A stretch of 64,000 nucleotides of DNA from Nephrocerus scutellatus (GCA_947095585.1 OX352765.1:65101425-65165424); one strand, 5' to 3'; numbered from the stretch's first letter, positions 47,301 through 57,841 are shown. Notes: generated from the letters alone by a model not told the origin. Translations and numbers: made by a program.

Positions 47301-49004
47301 AAAGAGATTAAGCATCGTATGTTGCGTTATACGGACGTCCCCAGCTATAGATCTTGCGAAAAAGGAATTTTTATTTTGCATAGGATTTTCGACTAAAGAT
47401 GGTTGTATGTAATTTTTGGAAGAGCCCGTGTCTATTAAAAATTTATACATATCTCCGCTCTTTGTCTTGCATTCAAAGTAGGGCAAGGAAGAGTTTTTTA
47501 GCCAAAAAAAATTAATATCGACGTGATCTAGTTGTTCAATTTCGGATTCATTGATGTTGGGAGTTTCTTCTTCATTGCTTAAGCTCAGATTTTGATAGTC
47601 TGAACAAAGTTCATCTTGGGGTGTATGGATGTGAAAATTAGAATGGTATCTGTCCATTCCAGGACCTTGTTGCATATGTGCGCCTGTTCTCCAAGGAGCA
47701 CCGTTGAATCTCTGCCGATTTTGGTAATGAATGTCTCTAGCCTGGGCACTGTATCCTTGAGTTAAAGGTTCGTGTTTAATGGTTGGACCTGGTTGAGAAG
47801 GTCTCATTTGTTGGTTAGTTTGATTACGATTTGGAAAGGCTCTCTGCTGGGGGTTATTTTGGTTGCGACTAAATCCCTGGTTAGGTTGGGATGAGTAATA
47901 AGGTTTTTGTATTTGTTGAGTAGGATAGAATTGGTGAGCTGGGTATTGCCTATTGGGAGGACCCGCGTTAAAGTTTCGTACCGGAAACGAGTTTGGGATT
48001 TGTGGGCGCATGGGTTGCGGAGCGAAATTCCTTTTTATTGCTCCATGGCTCGGCTGAAGGTACTGAGACCTAAAATGTTGGTTCTCGTACCTAAGGCATA
48101 AATGTAGGGCTTGAGGCAAGTCTGTGGGCTCTTTCATGCCCAGAAGATCTGATAGATTACCCTTCAGACCTCTTATGAATATATCCAAGGCCTTGTCCCT
48201 ATAAGTTTTGGTCAATAATTGCATTGCCTCGGGGCCTATATCCATGCATGAAATATTATTGATTATCAAGGTCAGCTGTGAAGTAACAGCCTGATAAAAT
48301 TCTTGTATGGTCTGACTTCCCTGAACCATACCAGACATTTGGTATTCGAGAGTTGGGACATCACGCTTGTCGGCGTAATATGTTGTTAGACAATCTACAA
48401 TACTATACCAATTAAGTGGGGTATTATTAGCCACTAGGGCTGCGTCAGCATTGCCAATAATTTTATTACGAACAGTGTGGAGAATACCGAAATATTTTGG
48501 AGTCCCCTTTATGTGGTCATATAGTGCTAGCACTCGTTCGACGCTTTTCTTCCAGGAGGAGAACTCTGAAGCCTCTCCCGAGAAGGTCCGAAGACAACTT
48601 ACGATGTCAGGAATTCTTTCTAAGCCATTTATGTCGTTCTGATATTGCGGAAATATTGTTTGATCTGTACCGGATGAACGTTGCGCATTCGGATTTAATA
48701 CGCTTTCGACGAATCTTCTTCCCTGTTGCTCTAATACTCGACTAACTATTGAGGCTACAAGGGCATCTAGTTCAGGGGTGGACCTAACCACTTGGGGCGG
48801 GGGGTCGGCGTTGGACGCACTCGAAATAAACGAGGCATTGGGGTCGTGGTTACTAACGGAGGCCGTAGAGTGAGTTGCTATGTCTATGGGGATTATTTGG
48901 GAAGAAGCGGTATTAGGTATTGTGGCATTATTTGCCGGGGGAATTTGCCCTTGATCTTGGTTTGGGTTTTGGTCCCCACCTGCACCTGTTCTTGTGTTTA
49001 CCAT
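44367..49004 (-). CDS. gag-pol: Gag-Pol polyprotein in a single frame
   Basis: 1545 codons, ATG at 49004 to stop at 44367-44369, without interruption. Gag (to about residue 500) has a capsid-like part (FSGEASEFSSWKKSVERVL, LDIFIRGLKGNLSDLLG) and a Gln/Asn/Pro/Arg-rich tail, with no zinc knuckle visible. Protease: FLIDTGSSKNYI near residue 525. [52 protein letters not shown] near residue 838, FLGFIISSEGI. RNase H: TTDASNFAIGAVLSQ near residue 998, YTDHQPLTYAL. Integrase: CTVCKES zinc-finger end, HLDIFLTE, VIDNEKSF, SSVNGQVERFHST. All catalytic residues seen. Gag and Pol in one frame is unusual for this group, which normally shifts frame between them. Confidence 0.88.
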   Translation of the reverse strand: MVNTRTGAGGDQNPNQDQGQIPPANNATIPNTASSQIIPIDIATHSTASVSNHDPNASFISSASNADPPPQVVRSTPELDALVASIVSRVLEQQGRRFVESVLNPNAQRSSGTDQTIFPQYQNDINGLERIPDIVSCLRTFSGEASEFSSWKKSVERVLALYDHIKGTPKYFGILHTVRNKIIGNADAALVANNTPLNWYSIVDCLTTYYADKRDVPTLEYQMSGMVQGSQTIQEFYQAVTSQLTLIINNISCMDIGPEAMQLLTKTYRDKALDIFIRGLKGNLSDLLGMKEPTDLPQALHLCLRYENQHFRSQYLQPSHGAIKRNFAPQPMRPQIPNSFPVRNFNAGPPNRQYPAHQFYPTQQIQKPYYSSQPNQGFSRNQNNPQQRAFPNRNQTNQQMRPSQPGPTIKHEPLTQGYSAQARDIHYQNRQRFNGAPWRTGAHMQQGPGMDRYHSNFHIHTPQDELCSDYQNLSLSNEEETPNINESEIEQLDHVDINFFWLKNSSLPYFECKTKSGDMYKFLIDTGSSKNYIQPSLVENPMQNKNSFFARSIAGDVRITQHTMLNLFNTKDISLKFYLLPNLQTFEGIIGNDSLKALSAVIDTKNNLMNILNSVQVKIKQLTSPTVNALNVKTDHMTVTQQSLLNSVVNNFPNLFCEPNEKLTFTTKVVGEIRTSTDSPIYSKYYPFPMSLKSEVERQIQELLEHGIIRRSRSPYNSPVWVVPKKPDSTGKKQYRMVIDYRKLNSVTIADRYPIPEISEVLAQLGKNNFFTVLDLKSGFHQIPLKESDIEKTAFSINNGKFEFTRLPFGLKNAPSIFQRALDDILREYIGKTCYVYIDDIVIFSKTESDHARHIKDIFKTLYDANMKVQLDKCHFFQKEVEFLGFIISSEGIMTNPAKVEAIKNFPLPQTLKDLRSFLGLSGYYRRFIKDYAKLAKPLTTLLRGEEGRMSKTQSARKQIFLDSAAMDAFGKIKNFLISRDIVLTYPNFSKPFELTTDASNFAIGAVLSQEGRPISFVSRTLSATEEGYAANEKEMLAIIWALNSLRNYLYGSAHVKIYTDHQPLTYALSNKNNNSKMKRWKSILEEYHHELHYKPGRTNIVADALSRPPQVNSQVHSLTPTVHSDESSSQDLITSVEVPINAYKNQIILQQGETPANNFQIIFPTYHRHTVTKPEFNQENLKQILKKVLNPSVINCIKTTEHIMGMIQAVYVSHFNNYKIRFTQLQVEDVTNESDQEDIIVKTHKRAHRNEQENRNQILRQYYFPAMKGKIKRVINLCTVCKESKYNRHPNNPKLQATPIPKYPGQIVHLDIFLTEKQTVLTALDKFSKYVQIKILKSRSAEDIRQPLREILMSFGIPETIVIDNEKSFSSASITFMIEDELGIQVFKTPPYTSSVNGQVERFHSTLIEIMRCLKTDDTHRSFTELLEKAVIEYNYSIHSVTGKKPVDVFFGRNVSSDPLQLAKARQENTDKIKAKQDLDLRNHNKNRQLTKNYVPGDIIFVRRNKRIGSKLAPRYRKEIVAESKTTTILTQSGRIVHKSHIRN

Positions 49005-49609
49005 TTTGCAGAGCTTGAGGAGCTTGTAAAAACTATAAGACTATATTTATATTTTTTTTTTTGTTATTTACGCATAAACAATATTTTCCTTAACACTTTT
49101 TAAAAATTCGTATTACTTTAATCAAGGTTTCTATTTAAGTTGACCGTAATTAATTTAAATTGTATTATAAAATAATATGTATATGTTTATCATATGTATG
49201 AATTGGAATTAGCACTTTTAAAAATAAAAATATTTATACTTAAGTACGTGCTTACGTCAAACACCAAATCACCGCGCCGTTCAGAGGGATTTGTTCCTGT
49301 TTGTCCATATGGTTACTTGGGATCCCTTGTTGACTCCTTTAATCTGATAGGATTGGTCTGATTCGCTGAAATTTTCTTGCTTATTATATTGCTTTCGCGA
49401 ACACTGGAGCCTTATTTGCTTGCTTATGATTTCGCGAACACTGGAGCTTACTCAGGTCACTGGTTCTTTATCTTTTGGAACCCGACGTATAAATTGCGAA
49501 TTTTTCACTAGAACTCGGGAGCTTCTTAAGGTCGCTGGTTCTTTTATACTGCACATAAACTATTTTAAGGTCACTGGCACGTATATGGAAAAAAAACTTT
49601 GCACATCGG
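49005..49609 (-). other. 5' leader of the nested element, inner copy
   Basis: Non-coding region between the primer site and the gag ATG. It contains short direct repeats of a TTTCGCGAACACTGGAGC motif (two copies, near 49394 and 49430) and GGTCACTGG/GGTCGCTGG motifs (near 49455, 49529 and 49569). No ORF of interest. Confidence 0.65.
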
Positions 49610-49627
49610 GTCCCTGCTCGGGCGCCA
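49610..49627 (-). promoter_or_regulatory. Primer-binding site, inner copy
   Basis: Minus-strand TGGCGCCCGAGCAGGGAC, complementary to the 3' end of an animal tRNA-Lys; it overlaps the last LTR base. An identical site is at 50587-50604. Confidence 0.8.
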
Positions 49628-49920
49628 ATTAAATTAATACAAGTTTATTTATTTAAAAAAAATTATATTTATTGGTGAGGCAGTACCTCCTCTTTATTCA
49701 AACAAATTAGAACTAACTTATAATCTTAAATACCCTAAACTTATCACCTAGGTTGTGCTTTGTTTCCCACGCTGTAGTGCAGCCCACGCTGTAGTGCAGA
49801 GTCGGAATGTGGAATGTGTGCGGTGTCGGATGAGCTCCAGACGACTCGTCAGCAACCTGTCGCTGGATGATGAGATCGTTGCATCGTTGCTCGTGTTGGA
49901 GTAGGAATGCGCTGAGTCGC
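49627..49920 (-). repeat. Truncated inner LTR copy
   Basis: 294 bp of the same LTR, missing its first 25 bases (the AGTTAACAC end). It abuts sequence equal to codons 1-20 of gag at 49922-49981. Confidence 0.88.
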
Positions 49921-49921
49921 C

Positions 49922-50603
49922 TTGCCCTTGATCTTGGTTTGGGTTTTGGTCCCCACCTGCACCTGTTCTTGTGTTTACCATTTTGCAGAGCTTGAGGAGC
50001 TTGTAAAAACTATAAGACTATATTTATATTTTTTTTTTTGTTATTTACGCATAAACAATATTTTCCTTAACACTTTTTAAAAATTCGTATTACTTTAATC
50101 AAGGTTTCTATTTAAGTTGACCGTAATTAATTTAAATTGTATTATAAAATAATATGTATATGTTTATCATATGTATGAATTGGAATTAGCACTTTTAAAA
50201 ATAAAAATATTTATACTTAAGTACGTGCTTACGTCAAACACCAAATCACCGCGCCGTTCAGAGGGATTTGTTCCTGTTTGTCCATATGGTTACTTGGGAT
50301 CCCTTGTTGACTCCTTTAATCTGATAGGATTGGTCTGATTCGCTGAAATTTTCTTGCTTATTATATTGCTTTCGCGAACACTGGAGCCTTATTTGCTTGC
50401 TTATGATTTCGCGAACACTGGAGCTTACTCAGGTCACTGGTTCTTTATCTTTTGGAACCCGACGTATAAATTGCGAATTTTTCACTAGAACTCGGGAGCT
50501 TCTTAAGGTCGCTGGTTCTTTTATACTGCACATAAACTATTTTAAGGTCACTGGCACGTATATGGAAAAAAAACTTTGCACATCGGGTCCCTGCTCGGGC
50601 GCC
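49922..50603 (-). repeat. Duplicated gag start and leader (offset 977 bp)
   Basis: Equals 48945-49626: the first 20 gag codons (ATG at 49981) plus leader. Inspected stretches were identical to the inner copy. A short ORF from 49981 reads 20 Gag residues and then runs out of frame into the truncated LTR. Confidence 0.9.
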
Positions 50604-50604
50604 A
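50587..50604 (-). promoter_or_regulatory. Primer-binding site, outer copy
   Basis: Same TGGCGCCCGAGCAGGGAC next to the complete 5' LTR. Confidence 0.8.
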
Positions 50605-50922
50605 ATTAAATTAATACAAGTTTATTTATTTAAAAAAAATTATATTTATTGGTGAGGCAGTACCTCCTCTTTATTCAAACAAATTAGAACTAACTTATAA
50701 TCTTAAATACCCTAAACTTATCACCTAGGTTGTGCTTTGTTTCCCACGCTGTAGTGCAGCCCACGCTGTAGTGCAGAGTCGGAATGTGGAATGTGTGCGG
50801 TGTCGGATGAGCTCCAGACGACTCGTCAGCAACCTGTCGCTGGATGATGAGATCGTTGCATCGTTGCTCGTGTTGGAGTAGGAATGCGCTGAGTCGCTTC
50901 ATCAGCGTAATCTGTGTTAACT
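50604..50922 (-). repeat. 5' LTR of the nested element (complete, outer)
   Basis: 319 bp, AGTTAACAC to TTTAATT on the minus strand, followed on the plus strand by the TGTA target duplication. Confidence 0.9.
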
Positions 50923-50926
50923 TGTA

Positions 50927-52043
50927 CACAAAAGAAGAACTAAAGAAAGCATATGCAAATATAAAGATAAATAACAGGAATCCTCAACTAAAAATATTAA
51001 TATATATCGCCCCAAACAAATAAACGACGATTTTACAAAATACAAACTAATTGACGAATTTCATAATTCAACACATGGCGGACATCTCGGAGTCAGAAAA
51101 ACAATTATCAAACTTAAACAAAGATATAACTGGAAAAACTTGGCCCAAATGGTTAAGAAATTTATAACTAATTGCAATCTCTGTGCTAGAAACAAACAGA
51201 CAAAGCATACAAAAGAACCTCTAACAGTAACAGACACTCCTAACACTAGTTTCGAAGTAGTATCAATAGACACAGTAGGACCATTAAGAATCTCAAATGA
51301 TTTTAGATATATTCTGACAATACAATGCGAACTGACAAAATTCGTAGTTGCACACCCAATGATCTCTAAGGACGCGACATCCACAGCAAAAACAATAGTC
51401 GAACAATTTATTTTAAAATATGGACACTTTAAGGTACTCAAATCGGACAACGGGACAGAATTCACTAACGAACTACTAAGAAATATCTGTGCACTACTAG
51501 AAACAGAACAAATATTTTCCACACCATACCATCACCAAAAAATAGGAGCACTCGAACGTAACCACAGAGTACTTAACGAATTCCTTTTGACTTTTGTCAA
51601 CGACAATGAATGGGACAAATTGATACCATACTTTACATTCGCATACAACATAACTCCACATATCGACACAGGCTACACGCCATATGAACTCATCTACGGC
51701 AAACTAGGAAGACTACCCTCAGATAAATACAAAAACGATAACAAAATATACAACTTTGACGATTATTCAAACGAGCTAAGAGTCAGACTAAACAGCACTA
51801 AACCGTGTAAAAGATTTAACCACTAAAGTAAAAATTAAAAGAACATTAGACAGTAATACTTATAAATTAAACATAAATATAGGAGACCTAGTATTAGTAA
51901 AAGTAGAAAATAGGAGAAAAAACCAAAGTCCATATAAAGTAGTAGTAGATAAGAAAGGTGTAAGTACTAGTATAAACCAAAACGGCATAATAACCATACT
52001 ACATAATAATCAATTGAAATTGTACAAACCTAGACTAAGCTAA
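50927..52043 (+). pseudogene. pol: Integrase, mdg1-like element (after nested insertion)
   Basis: Sequence resumes in the RNase H-to-IN linker. A stop near 51021 and a frame change precede the zinc-binding region (HNSTHGGHLGV, CNLCARNKQTKH; 51061-51200). The catalytic core is open in 51140-51826: SIDTVGPLRIS, LKSDNGTEFT, KIGALERNHRVL, so the D, D and E positions are all present. A frameshift near 51805 separates the C-terminal domain (IGDLVLVKVENRRKNQ, VVVDKKGV), which ends at TAA 52041-52043. Full-length except for indels. Confidence 0.8.
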
Positions 52044-52179
52044 CTACCAACTTATATAATTAAATTTAACGCATTTTTCCATTATTACATATTACATATT
52101 ATTACATATTGAAAAAAAAAAAAAAAAAAAATGTTTTCTTTATATACAAACAAAAAAATTTTTTTTCAAAGGGTAAGGG
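52044..52179 (+). other. 3' untranslated part and polypurine tract
   Basis: Contains an A tract (about 52112-52130), an A/T run and the purine tract AAAGGGTAAGGG (52168-52179) directly before the 3' LTR. No env-like ORF. Confidence 0.7.
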
Positions 52180-52816
52180 TGTAGTGTATATCCACAAGAT
52201 ACACACCACCCAAATAAATACAATAAAGAACTCTAATTTATGACGACACCAATGCACAATCCAAATGTCAATACAAATACCGCACTCACTCACAAAACCA
52301 TAAATTACATAACTAGATAAACAAAGCACACGCGTTCGGCAAACACCGACACGGTGCACTATGAATCATACAAGTAGAGCATTTGCATCGTGCCCTACTA
52401 TAGCATAAGTATTTCAAGTGCATCAATAATGAGCACACTATTGTATATAACAAAACTATTTCAAGTGCATCGATGACGATGCACTGCATTATTAATTACA
52501 TATTTTCTATTAGTAGATAAGAAACTTACATTGTTAGATTCACTATAAAAGAGGTAGATTTTACCAAATAAAGACAGAGTTAATCATACATTCAGATGGA
52601 ACGTATCTTTTACTTTCGACACGCCTTGCTGGGGATTTTTGGTCCTGATTGCAAGACAAGCTGAGTGCAGTGTACTGCTTGGCAACTACACTATCACTCA
52701 TTTTACTTGACAGCAGTCTTACCATTACAGTATTCCAATAATCAGTACGTGGCATATCTGCCATCTCTTTAACCTCCTACAAACTACAAATACGTCACCT
52801 GCAACGTACCCTTACA
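52180..52816 (+). repeat. 3' LTR of the mdg1-like element (637 bp)
   Basis: TGTAGTG to CCCTTACA, near-identical to 37561-38190; followed by GACT. Confidence 0.9.
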
Positions 52817-55436
52817 GACTGGCTGATCGATAACCTTGACCGATTTGCGTATCGTTATACCAACATTATCATTATGGGGGACTTCAATCTCAACTTACTC
52901 GATTCAACAATCCTGCAGTCAACTTCTGCATTGTTCTCTCGGGTTGGCTGTTCAATCGTTGACAGTGCCATTCCTTCACACTTGGATACCTTTTGGAACA
53001 GCCATTCTAGGATTGACTTTTTTATTGTAAGTGATTTATCTCTTATTGCTTCCCCCCTGGCCAGTTCTGGGCTCCAGCAATCTTACATCATGCATTTATA
53101 TTTGCATCGCTTAATCTACCTAAATTGATCATACCTCTATTTATCCGTCTACGTGACTACAATAGCTTAAATACGGACTCCCTGGTGATTGATTATGTAA
53201 CCCTGGATCTGATTTTCTTCTGCCCTAATTCCGATGATCAAGTCGTTAATGAATACCTTTGTACTCCTTCAACGAGAATGTTCCTTGGGTCACAAGGCCC
53301 CTGTCTAGAGCTGTTAGGCTTAATTCACCATTGATTGACAGGGCCACGTCCACTAGGGACCTTGCTTTTCGTGCGTTTAGGGAGATGGGCCACGTTCTGT
53401 AGATATCGTAATCAAGTTACATCGTTGGTGAGAAGACTCTGGACGAATCGGATGTTGACCTACGTATGTTTTCCCCTGATGTGGTAAACAATCATTTCGC
53501 ATCCTACCAACAAACAGTGAGCCGCTTGGCCCTAAATACCACTCCTGTTTCCCAGCCTTACCATTCTCTTGCCTTAAATTTTCGTTTTGTCAGTCTTGAT
53601 GAAGTCTGGTTAGCAATCTCGTCCATTAAGCCAAATGCCATTGGTCTAGACAATATTTCTGTTAAATTTATTAAACTAGTATTTCCTTACATTTCTTGGC
53701 ATCTACTCCATATATATAATTTTATTCTGACCTCCTCGATCTTCCCATCTAGGTGGAAAGCGGCTCGGGTCACTCCTATCCCGAAAAAATCCAAACCAAT
53801 TGAGCTCGCTAACCTTAGACCTCGCTTGTTAAGGACCAGCTCTTGACTCACCTTGAAGCTGGTTCATATCTCAGCCCTTTTCAGAGTGGATTCAGAAAAT
53901 GCCATAGTACCACATCCACCATTTTAGGTATGACTGAAATTGTTCGTAAAAATATGGATATGTCAAGAGTATCCATCTTGGTACTATTGGATTTTAGCAA
54001 AGCTTTTGACAGTGTGGATCACGGTCTTCTCCTGGCGAAGCTGACCACTAATTACAACTTGTCCGGTCCAGCGGTCAATCTAATTAAGTCATATCTGTCT
54101 GACAGGGTACAATGTGTTTCCATTAAGGAACAGCTCTCTTCATTCCTACCCTTGCGTAGGGGTGTCCCTCAGGGTACTATCCTGGGTCCAGTTTTGCTAC
54201 TATGTTCATCAATGATCTTCCGCTGGTGCCGAAGTTCTCAGTGGTTCATCTCTTTGCGGATGATGTTCAATTATTACACTCGACACTGCTCTCTGACCAC
54301 AAGTTGTGTGTATCCCAAATTAATCTGGACCTCTTGGCTCTTGCTTCGTGGGCTAATACCAATATGCTCGACATCAATCCTAGCAAAAGTCATTCCATAT
54401 TCGCAATGCCTTACGAGTTTGGGTTTTGTCCTTGACCCACTATCGTGGGTTCAGCATATTATCTCGATTATTATGAAGGTTTGGGCGGTTTTACGTAAGC
54501 TATACTTGGTTAGCGACCTACTCCCCCGTCACCTACGTATGAAATTGATTAGTGCCTTAATCTTACAATTTTTTACCTACGGAGCCGAGTTATATTCTGG
54601 GACCTCGATGGCTAACTTAAATCGACTTAAGTTGACTTTCAATGCCTGCGTTCGGTTCATTTACTCCCTAAGGAAATATGACCATATCTCGGGGCTTGCT
54701 CTTGAGTACCTTGGTACCTCGTTCAGTAATTACCTTAAGCATAGAACTATAGTGTTTCTTTTCAAGGTTCTGTTACTGCGTCTTCCGTCCTACCTCCTAC
54801 CCTTTTTAGATATTGTCGATCGCTGCGTTCTAGGCATCTCATTATTCCGCCTCATCGCTTTTTCACTATGGACCTGTCCTTCACGGTAAGGGCTATTCGG
54901 TTGTGGAACTCCCTTCCGATTAGTATTAGGGAGTCTAGGTCTCTACTCACCTTTGTTAGGTCGAGCCGGGTATTCCTCAATCAAACTAATTAATTTAATT
55001 AATCAAATTTTAAAAATTCTATAATTTAAATTTCCTCTGCACTATAGACGAGAAAAAAACTTTTTATGGCATTCTCGTGGAGAATTGTTGTTAGGTAGCA
55101 CAGATGCGGTCATGCTATGTAAGTTTGTTTTCACCTCCTATTTGCCATCCATGGTCTGCTAATATGCTAATTATGTTGGATCTCATAATTGTACATCATT
55201 ATAGTCAATGTATTTTTTATTTTTTTTATTTTTTATTATTTTTTTATATATTATTCTTTTTTATATATATTAGTTTTTATTATTTCTTCTCATTCTTTTG
55301 TTATAAAGTCATATTTGATCATTTGTAAATTACCATTATCTAATTTTTTTTATATACCTAATTATTATTATTTTTTATTTTCTTGCTGCACATTGAAAAT
55401 AAGACATCTTGTCTTAATGTATATTATGTATCATAC
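52817..55436 (+). pseudogene. Jockey/CR1-superfamily LINE, right part of the split copy
   Basis: Continues the endonuclease frame from 37560: IIIMGDFNLNLLDS (52863-52905), then RIDFFIVSDLSLI and a frameshift before the expected SDH motif (about 53060). RT: AISSIKPNAIGLDNISVKF, SRWKAARVTPIPKKSKP (53466-53846), then after a frame change FQSGFRKCHST, LVLLDFSKAFDSVDHGLLL, RRGVPQGTILGPVL (53843-54200). Another frameshift leads to FINDLPLV and HLFADDVQLLHS (54202-54435). C-terminal pieces run to about 54990 (IRLWNSLPISIRES). 55000-55436 is a T-rich 3' UTR without ORF. At least four frameshifts, so dead. Confidence 0.8.
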
Positions 55437-55973
<537 letters not shown>

Positions 55974-55993
55974 TTTTTTTTTTTTTTTTTTTT

Positions 55994-56300
55994 AAATACC
56001 GAATTACATGCGAATCGCCTGAAATTCTGCTTTGTTCCTGAAATTCCAGACCATAATGACCATATTCCAGAATTGCCATAGGAAAAAGTTTTATAGTCGC
56101 ATCTTAGCCCTACATACCGAATTTCATGCAAATCGCTTGAGAAATCGCTTTGTTTTCAAAATTCCAGACCATAATGACCATATTCCAGAATTGCCAAAGG
56201 AAAAAGTTTTATAGTTGCATCTTAGCCCTACATACCGAATTTCATGCGAATCGCTTGATAAATGCCTTAGTTCAAAAAGTTCTAGTTCCTAATGACCAAA
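55994..56300. repeat. 118-bp satellite array, right block
   Basis: Between two and three units with the same markers as 36541-37415 (CCAGACCATAATGACCATATTCCAG, TTTTATAGTCGCATCTTAG). It is the right flank of the nested insertion. Confidence 0.9.
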
Positions 56301-56320
56301 TCCCTGTGGATATTAAAAGT

Positions 56321-56480
56321 GTGACATAACAGAGGACAAAAAAGCTGTTGAAAAAGTGACATTACAGAGGACAAAAAAGCTGTTAAAAAAGTGACATAAC
56401 AGAGGACAAAAAAGCTGTTAAAAAAGTGACATAACAGAGGAAAAAAAAGTTGTTAAAATAGTTCCCTTAACAGAGGACAT
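56321..56480. repeat. 35-bp tandem repeat
   Basis: GTGACATAACAGAGGACAAA-type units start at 56321, 56356, 56391, 56426 and (diverged) 56461. Confidence 0.9.
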
Positions 56481-56839
56481 TTAACATTCGACTTTTTGAA
56501 TATGTACCCCTTAAACCTTGTAGTGAGACGTTGTCACGTCAAAAAGTAGAACCATATCAGATATTAGGAGGACTAACCAAAGTGTAAATAATTTTAAAAC
56601 ACAATTCATTATATACGAGGCATTAAATAACGGTATAATATTAAAGGAAATTCATCTAAAATATTGGAGACATACAATATTATTTAAAGATTTCGATATA
56701 ATGGGGAAAATTAAGAATATTATCAGGAAAGGTCTTATTATAGGTACGAGTATATATCGGACCGAACAGATGTTTTTCAAAATAAAAAACAAATATTTAA
56801 GCGAAATTCTCAATGGTTAAATTTGCCTTACGGAATCAG
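56481..56839. other. AT-rich sequence, probably decayed retroelement
   Basis: No gene supported. It leads into the integrase relic at 56840 and may be an older part of the same element. Confidence 0.45.
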
Positions 56840-57011
56840 CTATTAGAAGATATTACGTATAAAGAAGAACAGATAACGATCGTTACTACACGAACACAAT
56901 AGAGCTCATAGGCAAGCTAGAGAATTATATAAACACATAGTTAGTAAATATTACTGGCCAACCGCATACAAACGACTATTGGAAATAAGTACTGCTTGAG
57001 TGCTTGCGATA
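56840..57011 (+). pseudogene. pol: Integrase relic, left half
   Basis: Plus-strand frames read AHRQARELYKHIVSKYYWP and then, after a frame change, a Cys-containing piece CLSACD: the HHCC zinc-binding region of a Gypsy integrase. The continuation (KKNKYDRHPNKKPIGEPP) is at 57561 and beyond, past the MITE-like insertion. Confidence 0.7.
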
Positions 57012-57125
57012 AGGGTGTTTTTTTGGGAGGTTTGTTTTTCCGATAGATGTCGTTTTATTTTATGACAGTTGTTTTGACAGCTCAAAGTGGCATTTCTACT
57101 CAGTATTGTTTGGCAAATCATTATG

Positions 57126-57164
<39 letters not shown>

Positions 57165-57406
57165 ACATTTGTGAAAAATAGTCGTGGTAGCCATATGCCA
57201 GAAATTGTGTTTAAATGTTAAATGCCAAAAAATTATCTACCAAATAAAAAAAAATTTTGGTCATTTCATAATTTTATATGTGTTTTATTCAAAAAAAAAA
57301 TCGGCAACCTCTTAAAAAAACACCCGTTAGATATAACATTTTTTGGCATTTAACATTTAAACACAATTTCTGGCATATGGCTACCACGACTATTTTTCAC
57401 AAATGT

Positions 57407-57441
<35 letters not shown>

Positions 57442-57556
57442 CATAATGATTTGCCAAACAATACTGAGTAGAAATGCCACTTTGAGCTGTCAAAACAACT
57501 GTCATAAAATAAAACGACATCTATCGGAAAAACAAACCTCCCAAAAAAACACCCGT
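57012..57556. mobile_element. MITE-like inverted-repeat insertion (two copies)
   Basis: Left part 57013-57235 and right part 57332-57554 are long inverted repeats ending in GGGTGTTTTTTTGGGAGG and its complement. A further terminus AAAAAAACACCCGT lies at 57314-57327. The structure is best read as one element of about 316 bp (57012-57327) followed by an inverted, truncated copy. TA is found at each outer edge (57010-57011, 57557-57558), compatible with a TA target duplication. Long A (about 57125-57161) and T (about 57411-57440) runs lie in the arms. No transposase. Confidence 0.8.
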
Positions 57557-57697
57557 TATGTAAAAAGAACAAGTACGACAGACATCCTAATAAAAAGCCA
57601 ATCGGCGAGCCTCCAATCCCTCAAAAAGGAGGAGAACGTGTCAACAAAGACATCTATTATTGCGACAAAGCAATGCAATTCTCAAAATATTTAATAA
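57557..57697 (+). pseudogene. pol: Integrase relic, right half
   Basis: Reads CKKNKYDRHPNKKPIGEPPIP then GERVNKDIYYCDKAMQFSK, the linker and first catalytic strand of a Gypsy integrase (Asp in the DIYY position). Decays after 57697. Confidence 0.72.
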
Positions 57698-57841
57698 CCA
57701 CTCAAGTAAATTCAAAAGTTGAAGTTAAAAAAATAGGATGATGATTGCTACCTCTATTTGGGAATGTAAAGATGTTAATTACTGATAATGAGAAGACTTT
57801 CTGTTCACCTTCAGCTTAATACGCAAATATCCTTTTTAACA

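Larger units (their letters stand above)
42445..50922 (-). mobile_element. Errantivirus-like LTR element with env, nested in reverse
   Basis: Minus-strand element with LTRs of 319 bp (50604-50922 as 5', 42445-42763 as 3'), tRNA-Lys-type primer site, single-frame gag-pol and env. Target duplication TGTA is at 42441-42444 and 50923-50926. The LTRs differ at only about five positions, so the insertion is young. Its 5' end is odd: a 977-bp block (truncated LTR, leader, Gag start) is duplicated. This is an endogenous insect retrovirus-like copy; the env frame is broken. Confidence 0.88.
37561..52816 (+). mobile_element. mdg1/412-like LTR retrotransposon, split by a nested element
   Basis: LTRs 37561-38190 and 52180-52816 (TGTAGTG to CCCTTACA). 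Target duplication GACT is at 37557-37560 and 52817-52820. Primer site at 38191 and polypurine tract AAAGGGTAAGGG at 52168-52179. Gene order: two small ORFs, gag, PR, RT, RNase H, [nested element 42445-50922], IN. Extra ORFs upstream of gag and the pol features suit the mdg1/412 group. No env was seen between IN and the 3' LTR. Confidence 0.85.

Noticed and set aside
49420..49632. 70-codon plus-strand ORF, repeated at 50397-50609
   Set aside because: Antisense to the non-coding leader and LTR end; duplicated only as part of the 977-bp block.
57278..57694. 138-codon ORF across the MITE-like insertion
   Set aside because: A chance reading through the T run and inverted arm; only its last third matches the integrase relic.
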